A model generated the notes under the pieces. The model did no database searches and was not told the origin of the DNA. It saw only the letters and a list, made by a program, of their open reading frames with translations. Made by a program: the position numbers and the translations under genes. 64,000 nucleotides of DNA from Breviolum minutum Mf 1.05b.01. Taxonomy: Eukaryota > Sar > Dinophyceae > Suessiales > Symbiodiniaceae. Numbering within the stretch: position 1 is the stretch's first letter; every line of letters starts with the position of its first letter. This document shows, piece after piece, positions 44,193 to 55,224 of the stretch. The stretch lies in contig DF241459.1 in assembly GCA_000507305.1 (NCBI GenBank), positions 1-64,000 of the forward strand. The letters run 5' to 3'.

Positions 44193-44307
44193 TATATGGG
44201 TGTTTCCAAAAATAGTGGTATCCCCCAAACCACCCCAAAATGATCATTTTTCGTAGGAAAACCCATGGTTGTTGGGGAAACCCACCATTTTTGGAAACAC
44301 CCATATA
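44193..44307. repeat. inverted repeat, family E
   Basis: Arms TGGGTGTTTCCAAAAAT and its exact complement, extended outward by a TATA block on each side. Sister of 23886-23987. Confidence 0.9.
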
Positions 44308-46833
44308 CACCTTGCAAGCTGCATTCGAAATCAAGGCACTGTGTAAGGCTTGGTGCCGGAACCAAAGGCAAAAGTGTCGTCCACGGTTACCGCCTCGGGG
44401 TTTCAGAAGAGAAGTGTCAGTTTGATGGCGCCCTTTATTTTAATGATTTGTGGGTGGCCTGCCCCCCCCAAAAAAGTGCACCTTTAAAATAAGTCTTCCA
44501 AAAAAAACTTTTTATTCGAAAGTTTTTGAAGGAACATCAGACTTCAAAAAGCATCACAATTTTCAGCATGAAGACTAAGGTTCCAACTCTGCCAGTGATG
44601 GCATGATGACCTGCCGCAACGCTGAAGTCCTGGTGGTCACCACCAAGAACGACACACAGTCCAAGCAACTCGTACACAACCCCCCCGAACACTAAGGGCT
44701 GGATACCCAAAAATGACGGCTTGGAAAAGGTGAATCCCAATCCTTTCAAATATAGCCATTTTTGGTATGTTAAATTTCGGGTGTGTAATGTGTAATGGAA
44801 TTGCAGGCTCCTCAGTGTTGGACTTCCATGCAAGTTGCATGGCATAACCATATCTTTGTGATAATCCATCCACCAAACCTCAGTTTTGAAAAAAAAGGTA
44901 TGGAATGCTGGCCACTTTCGATCACCCAAAAGGCATCTTCGGATGGTAACAAACTTTTTCATCCTGGAAGGTAACCTGTCCGGAGCCTCTTTGGGATAAG
45001 AAACTTTGAAACTCTGTCTGGAGCTGGCTTTGGGCAGCCTCTACCAAACCTGAGATGATTGCAGCAAGCCACGTGGCGATGAAAAATAAATGTCCAAGAA
45101 ATCTCCAACAGGAACCACTGAACGGACCCCCCTAAACCTGCGCATCTAATAGCTCTAGCAACTTCCTTTGCGGTCCGTTGGTAAGGTCCCATTCAATTTT
45201 TGATGGAGAATGGCAAAATAGCTCTCTAAGATTCATGAAACACTTAGTGTGACTATGCTATGGTGGAAAGGGTGCTGTGGTGACTTGCCAAGCAGCGAAT
45301 TGAGCAAAGCAATGTAAGAATGCTCTGTCGCATGTTGTCCACACTTCAACAACTCCGCCTGCAGGAAATCTCTGCGACGTCCAGTAAAGATTGTCAATGT
45401 CCTCCCACAAACCCTGTCCAGGCCTATATAGGGCGGATCAACAAAATGCAAAAGATATCAAAAGATGGTATACGTGCTTTGGTTGTCTTGAGCCAAGATA
45501 CTGTAGCTAGCCCCATCTACAAACATCCGTACACTCCCAAGTTTCCATGTCTCCTTGAGGATAATTTCACAAACTTTCAGGTCCAAAACCAATTTTTCTG
45601 TCTGAAGCCAGGTTTGTATTGGCTAAATCCTTCGACAAAAGGGTCAGCTCTAAAATTCTCATCAAAAAACCAATCAACCTTCGATTTGTATGTTTTGAAT
45701 CTCTATTAGCACATGAAATCTTCTCAGGAGCTGAACCTTTTAGGCAGTGATGCCAACCGCCAAGTCTTTAAGGCGAATTTGTTCTTCCCTCCCTGGACTT
45801 TCAATCAAAAACATATCTACCCTGTGATTCAAACCGTAGCCGTTTTGGGATGGTGAAAACGTCACCTTTTAAGTGGTTAAGTATGTTAAGTGACCTCCAC
45901 TTAGGGGATAAAAAGGCCACAAATTGAATCACCAGGTAGAATCAATGCGCTGAGGTGAGATGTTAAAAAGAAAAAAAGCTGCCAGGGAGCGCTACCTTTG
46001 AAATCGGCACTACTAGGAACTGGGTCTCGTGGGTTTGAGTATCTTGAGAATCGTTTGCCTGTCTAAAAAACTCGCGGCTGCGCCGAGCCCAAAACTGGGC
46101 TACTGGAAACATTATGAACCCCATTCAATGTCTAGAATCAAGTGCTAGTGAGACAAAAGGTTGAACAACATGAGCAATACTAATCAACAGCCTTGAATAA
46201 TGACATAAAACTTTGTAACCAACAACAAAGCGACAGCATGAAGAAACACTTCTCCCTAACTTCTATCGGGTTCAAATCTCAAAGCGCAACCTTGAAGTTG
46301 ATGTTGTGTCTGCGGCTACGAGCCTATGATCCAGTTGCCTGTCGACCTTTTGTGGATTTTCAACGTTCCAAGGCAAGGGGAGAAATGTTTCACGTATATG
46401 CCACAAAAAACGGACCCAAAATTACACTCGACTACAAATTACAGACCTTTCCGAAACAGAAGGCAACTGGAACTTTTCCAAGACTCGTGAACACTGCCAA
46501 CACACCTGCTAAAGCAGTCAAGTTTTTTTCACCAAAAAACAGCGACAAAAATCCATGTCACACGAGATATGTCTGTGAATCGAGTCCTGTCAGCGTGACG
46601 TCGCCTGGAAAAGGCGATCATGGTCATTATTGCAGCTTTTCACTGCTACAAAAAATTATCAAGTCGAAACATGCGAAAACTACTGTAAACATATCAAAAG
46701 ATAAATTCATTTCATTGGCATAATAGGCGCTGTAAAGGTCATTTCATGTCGTTTCAGTTGTTTCCAACTACAAAACCCCATTTGAACCTCCAAGAATAGA
46801 AGCCATTTGATTGAACTCCTCACAGAGGGTGAT

Positions 46834-47210
46834 GGAAATTTCTAGGAGCTGAATCATGGCTGGCTTAAATTCCAAGAAATTCGCCACCAAAATGTCAACA
46901 AAAAACAAGGCATCAAAACAATTCGCCTGATAAGCAATTCGGTTTCGGGATACATCCAAGGTCTGTAAATATGGAAGATGACGCACTGCCTGTCAGCCGT
47001 GTCCATTTTTCATGGATGCTCATGGATGCACAGGTGAAGGGTTTCATGCCGTCGTCATTTCCAGCGAACATCTTTTGTTTCCGTTGCTTTTCATGTCATT
47101 TTCAGCCCAGCCTCTACCAATTGCAATGCAACTTCTCCATACATTCCATTGTGAGTGAGCACAAGTTCTTGGAGACTCTCGAAGCTGCTGAGCACAGAAA
47201 GGAAGGTCGT
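46834..47210 (-). CDS. leucine-rich-repeat protein, internal exons
   Basis: Exon 47210-47118 (31 codons, GT donor) reads FESLQELVLTHNGMYGEVAL, and exon 46985-46927 (GC donor) reads HLPYLQTLDVSRNRIAYQ. Each is one LRR with the LxxLxLxxN core. A following piece at about 46834-46880 (IQLLEISITLCEE, GA donor) may be a further degenerate repeat. An upstream open frame near 47250-47410 (FPGNPYSLATRYLSRLQRI) resembles an LRR cap. LRR proteins mediate protein contacts; the rest of the gene and its role are unknown. Phase between the first two exons does not match, so one small exon is missing. Confidence 0.55.
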
Positions 47211-47483
47211 CTGATTCTTTGAAGTCTCGAGAGATACCTGGTCGCCAAGCTGTAGGGATTCCCGGGGAAGCTGTAGGTTTTATCAAACTTTTGGCACTCC
47301 ACATCTGGAAAACACTCATCTTGATGCCGAAGGAGTTTCTCACCAAATTTGGAAAAGATCTTCCTATCCCCACTTTCCTGAAGCGGAGCCTCTTGTTCAA
47401 TCTCCTTGCGTTTCAAGGGAAAGAAACCTCAATGAAAACGACTGAGACATCTTAGGATGTATTTGAAACACATCCCGTCGCAG

Positions 47484-47567
47484 TTGATGGTTACAGAAAT
47501 CCTTGCACCTGATATGGTGGACAAATATCCCATTTTTTACAGAATTTCACATCCATCAACAGTATGA
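47484..47567. repeat. inverted repeat, family C (shortened)
   Basis: The left arm is GTTGATGGTTACAGAAATCC and the right arm is TTCACATCCATCAACAGTAT. It lies just upstream of the LRR exons. Confidence 0.75.
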
Positions 47568-50514
47568 CAAGGGCTCTCATCTTGGATCAGCCAACTGACC
47601 ATCCAGCTTTGGTGGGTGGTTTTAAACTTCAGCAGCTCAAAGAAGTCACGACACCGGATATTATTCAACTAGTTGTGAGTAAATAGTTGCAGCATTTACA
47701 GAAACTATATGATCCATATGTACACGCAGGTTCAGGATTGTGTACTGGAAGATGCTTGGAATCTCTCTGGCCTATGAGACACAAGAAGGGAAGTCAAACA
47801 GTTCTCCCATGCCATTCCCTAGATTGCCCATGTCTGGAAGCACCACAGGTGAATCCACACTGGCATTGTACCACATGATCCTCCATGATTCCATCCTAGA
47901 TATTCCTAGATTCTGATGTATGAGGTAAATGAAGTAAATTATGAAATAAGGAAATACAGTCATCAAAAATCATCAAAATAGCATTGAATAACATGAAAAT
48001 CGACCATATCCAACTATATCAACCATCCAACCCAAGCATACATCCATCCAACCATCCATCGAAAATTCCAACCATCCCGTCACATCCATCAACCCAAACT
48101 CGCCATGCTACTCAGCTCGAAACGTCGTAATCTTAAGGAAGCTAGGCCACGAAGTAGAGCAGCGCGAGCGGAGCTGCTGGGCCTGGCCCAGAATCATGGG
48201 AATCTAAGGGGGCCCCCCCAATGCCACCCAAATTCCCCCAGGAAATCAGGCCTTTTTTGCGGGGGATAATTAAGGATGGTGATTAAATGAGTTGCTAATC
48301 AATTCCATGTTTTTTTTTCCAGATCTTTTCTTTGGCTCGGGAAAACCACAAGAGAGAATTAATCAGACACACAAACACAACATGATGTTTGTGGTTTGTG
48401 AAAATAAATATTGTTATGTCTATTTATATTTAATTGTCATGAATGTTTCAATCAACATTTAAAATAACAGCCTTAGTTTATCTTAGTTTGATACACATAT
48501 ACGTGACATCTTCCTTGCTACTAGATGTGGCAACAGGGGGCTCAAGTCTTTGGCCCGGCCTTAAAGGCTGAACGTTGTCGGAGAACGAGGCCAAGCGCAC
48601 GGACAGATCCTACACGCACCAGCTGACCAGCTGGTGAAAGTAAGGGCGATGTCATGTGTACTACCGTACTTTCCTGGCAATGACGCACCTGCCTAACCCA
48701 TAGCATCCATGTAAATGTATGGTATATCTGAAAAACAGAGGCACAAGCGAGATAACGACCGTATATTTATCTACCTTTGGTTGATTTTTGTGATAAATAT
48801 AATATACCATACATGCACAGTATGGGTAAGATAACATAGCAAAACGGCAAGCATGCAGCTCCGTAACTGTAACATCCCTGAGTTCATTCTTTTCATCCTT
48901 TCACAAGACCCAGTCCTCTAGTGGCAGTGGTCTCACCTGCTTTGCTGCTGTTAGGGCGTCTCCAAGACTGCTCAAAAGTTGGTTGACCAACCTTCTCACA
49001 ACAACACAAGTGGCAGCAGTTCAAGTGGGTGCCCCATAGTCAGGTGTCGGCAAACTTTGGGGACCCTCTATCAGTCTGGAAGATTGAAGATCCCATCGAT
49101 ATCATCGAATCTATATACATTCACCATATACGTTCAAAAGAAAACAAAAAATCATTCCTCATCCTTCAGAATCTCCAAGATTTGCAAACGCAACCCCCAC
49201 TTCAAAAGCTCCGGAAACTTCGGCACCTCTCTGGTAGATTTCCGCTTTCCTTGAAGATGTCGAGTCTAAGGCTCCGCAATTGGTCAAGGCTAAGCCGCTG
49301 TGCAAGCGCCATGAGTGCCGATGCTGAAGCGCCTCAAGGCGCATCATACCATGGCACCACCCGTCTCTCAAGTGAAAACACACGGGTTCCCCTTCAGCCA
49401 AGCTACTCAAGCTAGCAGTTGACACCCGAAGCCGACCAGTCCTGGATCTTTTGAGCTTTTCAAAGACGGGTTCATTCTGTTTGAGATTAAGAATTGGTGT
49501 CAAAAAGGTTGTACCACTTGGAAAGTAGATTGATTCATTTGTTGGTCACTATGCCACCTTTTGTGAGTTGCGGTGGCTAGCAATTCACCAATCTACTTTC
49601 ACCACAGGAAGTTTCATGTCATCGTTAAATGTCGAACTGACCTTGGATCTCGCAGCTGTTGAAGCAAATCACGGCATGTGCATGCGAGATTTGCCACTGG
49701 CTGTGGACCTGGAGACATGAATCGGGAATGATTCGGATTCCAAGTCTTTCCCCTGCAGTTTAGTGACTGCAAAACAGGACAAGAGGTGAGTCAGCGTATT
49801 GGGTGGAATTGGGTATATAATATATATATATATATATATATTAGTAAATAAATATTTATATATATAATATATATGTGATTGTTCATATTTCAATATCTAT
49901 GTCAAAAACATCACCATGCATTTCTATAGGTTATATGCAATTCATATAAACTCTTGGGAAACTGTAAATTCATGGTAGCTATACCTTTGGGTTTGGCCAT
50001 GCCAGATTCCGGGATTATTGTATGGGCACCGCTTCTGAGGAAGTCTTATTTCGCATTGGTCTCATGAAAGCAAGTGGGTTGGAGTCAAAACCGGGTATGA
50101 AAATCCTGATCCTATCTTGCGGCACATGAAATTCCATGCGGCCGCCCACATGAAGTTTAATGTGTGGACGTAATATATGTTAAGGTTTCCCCTATACATC
50201 CCTATACCAAGCCTTGCATCCTGACATCAATGCTGCTTTCAAGCTCAAGCATGTGTGAATTCACTGCTATCCGTGAAACTGTTCTCTTTAACACATACTG
50301 TGGGAGCTCCTCTTCAAATAGAGAGCCACGGCCATCAACACAAATGCAGGAACAAACTGGAAAATGCATGAAAATGCCAAGACATTGCCATGTAATGATA
50401 GTCTTGCATGTGCGTCAAGGCTAGGGGTCCATTTTTGACATTCATGGGCACTGAGGAGGGTATCGAGGGGTATCGCTAGGGGTATCCCTAGGACACCATG
50501 ATAAAAACACATGA

Positions 50515-50767
50515 AGGCCCAAAAAATCAAAATGAGAGGAAATGAAAAAAAACAAAATGAAAGGAAATGAAAGCCCAAAATACAAAAATGAAAAAAAAGG
50601 AAGGCCCAAAAGGCCAAAATGAAAGCACATCATGAACGCGCAAAAGCCAAAATGAAGGATTAAACGGCCAAAATGAAAGCACATGAAGGCCCAAAAAACC
50701 AAAATGAAAGGAAATGAAGGATTGAAAGGCCAAAATGAAAGGAAATGAAGGCCCAAAGGGCCAAAAC
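50515..50767. repeat. degenerate array of ~25-35 nt units
   Basis: Blocks AAAATGAAAGGAAATGAAGG, GCCCAAAA and GGCCAAAATGAAAGCACATG alternate irregularly for about 250 bp. It gives Phe/Leu-rich false frames on the minus strand. Confidence 0.9.
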
Positions 50768-51685
50768 AGGGTATCGCTAGGTGTCGTTTATCTGGATCCT
50801 ATTTCCAAAATGGCTTACAAAATGTTCAAAATCACGTAATTAGCTGCGGCCGCCTTCAAAAGTGAGATGTGCAGTCATGATAGGTCATGCCCCTACATGT
50901 CGTACTTGTACGGGGTTTTGATTGCAACCCAAGTGACAAATTTGATTGCAAAAATTTTGATGGTGTTTTATTTTGCCTTGCTTCACCTTCTTCAATGCAA
51001 GGCGTTTTTGTATCTTGAGTCTTCAACCATTCGGGGGGGATCTGTGATTCAACCATCATGGATGACATGGTGACATCAACCTACCGACTGACCTCCAAGG
51101 AGCTCAAACACCAAGACTGTTCGTATGTCCTCGGCTTGGAAAAGGAAGACATTCGGCTCAAGAGGGTCAGCGTTTTAACATGCGACATGTTAAACAAACA
51201 TGACATCTTCCCCAACAACAAAAAAAACATACCAATTTTGAAGAAATACTGATGTTTTTGGGGGGAATTGTTTTTTACTGGAAGATCTTTAGATAGAAAT
51301 CATTTACCTATACATATGACATATTAGCCAATAAGATAATAAGAGTCTTTTTTTTTGGTACCTTGATTTTCCCGAATTTTAGTAGGGCGAGTTTTGCCCA
51401 CCAACTGTCTCTCGGGGTGTCCTGTGAGATAGCTCCAACCAGGCCCGGCCGACCGTGACAGGAGGTCATTTTGTCAGCCACCGGTGGTAGCTCATTAGTC
51501 AATGTACAAAGGCCATGCTTCCCAGCTGTTGGGTAGCCTGCCATGTATTGGAAGCAGTTTTGCATGTTATGAACTGGCGATTCACAAATCAGTGATGTGT
51601 TTAAGTGTGTTTTTCTTGTGAGTGTTGATCTTTTGCTGGGTGTCTTGTCAACTCATCTCTGGACTTTTAGAGCCACTTTTTTTAG

Positions 51686-51835
51686 CGTAGTATATACACT
51701 TCGAATATGTTTTCTTTAATTACTGCAGAGGCAAATAGTGGCAGCAAATAAAAATATCAGCTTGACTGCGTAGTATATACACTTTGAATATGTTTTTTTT
51801 AATCAGTGGCAGCAAACAAAAATATCAGCTTGAAA
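51686..51835. repeat. direct duplication, two adjacent copies
   Basis: GCGTAGTATATACACTTCGA (51686) recurs as GCGTAGTATATACACTTTGA (51769). Both copies end with GTGGCAGCAAA then AAAATATCAGCTTGA; the second lacks about 15 nt. Confidence 0.9.
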
Positions 51836-53682
51836 TCTGAAGATCCCATAAAACCATATATAACCAACCCTTAAAACCATATTATATAACCATAAAACCA
51901 TATAAAACCATATAAAACCAACCCAAAGATTCCAACTCTCAAGTGCCACAAGTGCCTATGGAGACCAGAACTCCGGTGCCCATGCTGTTCTTCAGCACGG
52001 TTCACGTGTCAGCTGGGACAGCTGTGAGCCGACAGCCGTGGCACAACGGAGAGGAAACTGGTGCCTTTAAGATGGTTGGAATGGCCTAAGGGACATAGGA
52101 TTTGTTTAAAGGATGTTAACATAGATGTTGATAGATTCTTGGTGGTGGTTTGGTAGATTATGGTATGGACCCAACATGAAAATTTGATTGTTGAAGCATG
52201 TTGAATCGTGCGTCTCCTTTGTCTTGCGCTCAGCCTTTTTTCTTTCGCGCGCTGGCGTCGCCATGTCTTCTGCTTGTGCCAGGCCAGTGATGGACCAGTT
52301 CGATACATCTCCAACTAAATCAATTGATTGGAATCAGGAATATTCAGAAATCATCCTTCTAGTCTAGACCTGGCACAAACACAAGGGGAAGATTGCTATT
52401 GCTACATCCAAAATATCAACGTTCACCCAAGTTCGACTTAAGTCATGGGCACCGACGCAGAGCAGTTTGTGGTAAAGTTTGTGTATCATCTGCAGATCCA
52501 TGATGTTTCAGTGAGCCAAAATTCAAGTCGCAAATGGTCAATGATGTAAACATAATGCAACATAATATGAGTTTCATGCATAAATCCATGCATCCTACCT
52601 TTGACTTGACATCTGCAGGCAGTTAGATAATGTTCTATAGTTATTTGCTATTATGATGCTATGTAAAGCTATATGCATAGTTCTATATACAGCTGCCATT
52701 ACCACATCTTTATCTTCCCACATCTTACCGCTCCTACCACCTCATCGAGCTAAACATTCAATCAGTGTCTTGTAGGTCACCACATCTCGGCCCTGCAAAG
52801 GCCGAAAAAATCTTGGATCCATGTTTTCTACGAGGAAATCTGATGAAATCTGTTTCTCCCATATTGGCATACCAACAAAAAAACGCGGGATGCTTTTTTT
52901 TACAGTGGAAGGTGACTTTCGAAGTATAGAAGTTGAATGTCAAAAGTGGCCTCTGGATGTTGGATCAAGCCTTTCAAAGCACACCTCAAATGTCGCCATA
53001 TTTTCAGTGGGTTTAAGTCGGTCCTTGGAGTACCAACTCAGGGGAGGTTTTGTCTCATCCAAAACGCGGCCGAGACCCCAACACCGCACATTCACGAATC
53101 TCTATCTGGTCCGATTTGGTGCCCTGGATCCAAACACAAGTGACAAACATGCCGTAACATGCCACAGTTATGTCATCCAAAGAACGGGATGACAATAGAA
53201 ATCCCATGTGTTTTGTTTGTTGTGTGTGTGTGTGTTGCCTTGCTAAGTCCAGCCTCGAGAATGAGGCTCACCAAGCCTTCCTTCACTAACTGGGTGCGTG
53301 ACCTAGCGCATTGTCGTTGTGCAAAATTGTCTCCACGTTTTTTTTCCGGCACGACTAAGCTGCAGACTCTTGGGAAGTACCCATCATCCTCCCGATAATT
53401 GCTAGGACCTTAGAGTAAGAACTGAAGAAAACGAAGTTTGGCACACATATGTATATATATATAGTCATTATCGTCATTCATATATGCTTAAATATGACTA
53501 TATATACACACCTATTAGATTACACTGTTCATATTGCTGTACAGTATCTTAAAATTAAGTTGCATTTCTCTGGATAATCATCTTAGGATAGGGTCACTTC
53601 CAAGTGTCAGGCCCAATATCGGACAGAGTACTCATCGTCTAGCTCCTTCAGGTTTCAATTTCCCTTGTTTCCAATGAAATCT

Positions 53683-54370
53683 TCAACTCTGTTGTTCTAC
53701 ACCCCTGAAGTCTAACGAATGGTTCACCTGAAAATGAGCCACTGGTTCTAAAGGATTTTGGATACCACCAGGACTTTTTCCAGTGAAACTTTGAGGCTGA
53801 TGTTTTTCGTCCTGATCTGCTCCCTCTTCGTGCCAAAACTCAATCAACTTCTGTCCACCACCAGCCTGGGCCGAGCATCCAAAAATGCCACCATCTGCGG
53901 CGTCCCAAAAACCTCTGAGTTCCGGTCGGTAAGAAAGCCACGCTGCCAAATGGGACTATCCCTACGGTTGCCATTGATCCAATTGTAGATGACCTCGTGG
54001 GAGAAAAGGAGGATAGGAAGCATCAAACAGAAGACGTCAGGGACTTCAAGGACATCAAACTGAGGATGGCACACTCAAGACATAGTTTCTCGTACACAGC
54101 CTCTCCTTACAAACCTTTGGCAATCAAGCATTTTCCAGTTCAATACGGCAAATAAACACTCAAATGTTGGGAGCCACACATAATGCAGCAGCTTGAACAT
54201 TTCACGCAAAGCTGCCTGGTCACAAGGAAACATTGACATTAAGATGTGAGGCATTCTGAAGTCTCACCATCCTCACATCGCTGAGTTTGTTGTCACGGAC
54301 CTCCTCACTTGGAGGCGGATATTTCCTGCTGTTCCGCAGGCTAAACCTGGAAAACCATGACATGGTAGAA
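53683..54370 (-). CDS. unrecognised gene, several exons
   Basis: Minus-strand pieces with strong coding character: about 54290-54360 (RKYPPPSEEVRDNKLSDVRM), about 54080-54265 (HILMSMFPCDQAALREMFK, then LLHYVWLPTFECLFAVLNW) and about 53690-53990 (two overlapping frames, one with DVFCLMLPILLFSHEVIYNW and one with LIEFWHEEGADQDEKHQPQ). The middle part could be membrane-associated. No family is recognised and the borders are approximate. Confidence 0.45.
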
Positions 54371-55224
54371 GATCTCATCCTATGTCAGGAGAAAGGAGCA
54401 GGAAACTTAAAACCAACTACTTAGAGGATCATCCCAGATAGTCAGTAGTTAATAACCATGGTTAGTATAGTCACCTACTTCCAAATGGCCTACTAAATGG
54501 CTTACAAATGGGGGTGATCCTAACCACTTACTGGGATGAGCCTCCAAGTAACCAAGGATCAAGGATCACATCTGCTCAGCACCCAAACTCAATGGGAGGC
54601 AGTGGATATGCAAATCCAACCTTGCGAAATGAAATCATCAGGCAATTTCCAATCAGAATCGCAAAGCCATGTGCCTAAGGTACCAAGCATATCCAAGTAC
54701 GTATATATTTCTAGATGTTTACAATAGACGTTTCTAGCGTTGAACATGTGTATATATTGATGTATGTAAAGTATATACTGGGTATACTTGGTCCAATGTT
54801 CCTCTTTCTGTCATCCTTTCATCTTCTTTCTCGGGCCGCGGGCCGCTTGGGCCGCTTGGGCGCTATGGATGTGGCTTAGGTTGTCTGCACTCTAAGGGCT
54901 GAGCTGTTTCTGGATCAGGTGCTTCCTTTACTGGAAGTAGGATTTCCTACCGTGGACAGGAAATCCTATGGCACTATGGACTTCACCGTTGCTTCCACCA
55001 AAAATTGATATGGCCTGATCTGGACCCAGGGCAATGGAGCTGTGGTATCTGCCTTAAAACCAAGGATGGGTTCCAAGGCGTGGGAATCGCGATTATCGCA
55101 GGATCAAATATAATAATAGTGTATATATATATATATACTTATACAAAAATGCCAGTATACACATGATGTAGAACACTCTGAGTGCAAGACCCCACCCCTC
55201 CCACATTTTCAAAGACCGCAACAC

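Larger units (their letters stand above)
42870..46800. other. region upstream of the hydrolase: repeats and weak exons
   Basis: It holds four interspersed repeats in 1.4 kb (family H 42918-43013, C 43848-43955, A 44078-44169, E 44193-44307). Weak minus-strand coding signals are at 44560-44700 (GGDHQDFSVAAGHHAITGR), 44900-45050 (SSRQSFKVSYPKEAPDRLP) and 45233-45440; they might be 5' exons of the hydrolase gene. A 176-codon + strand open frame at 46193-46723 has no recognisable domain and is probably chance. Confidence 0.35.
47600..53640. other. long stretch without a recognised gene
   Basis: No family was recognised in 6 kb. Open frames on both strands near 49.0-49.5 kb are Leu/Arg-rich but have no clear repeats. 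The stretch contains a TA microsatellite (49815-49875), a degenerate array (50515-50767), a direct duplication (51686-51835) and short ACCATATA repeats (51860-51925). A 123-codon + strand open frame at 52821-53192 has no domain. Confidence 0.4.

Noticed and set aside
46193..46723. 176-codon + strand open frame
   Set aside because: No domain, no splice context and composition close to background; kept only as a note in the regional entry.
50442..50756. Phe-rich, membrane-like open frames
   Set aside because: They are translations of the degenerate AAAATGAAAGG array.
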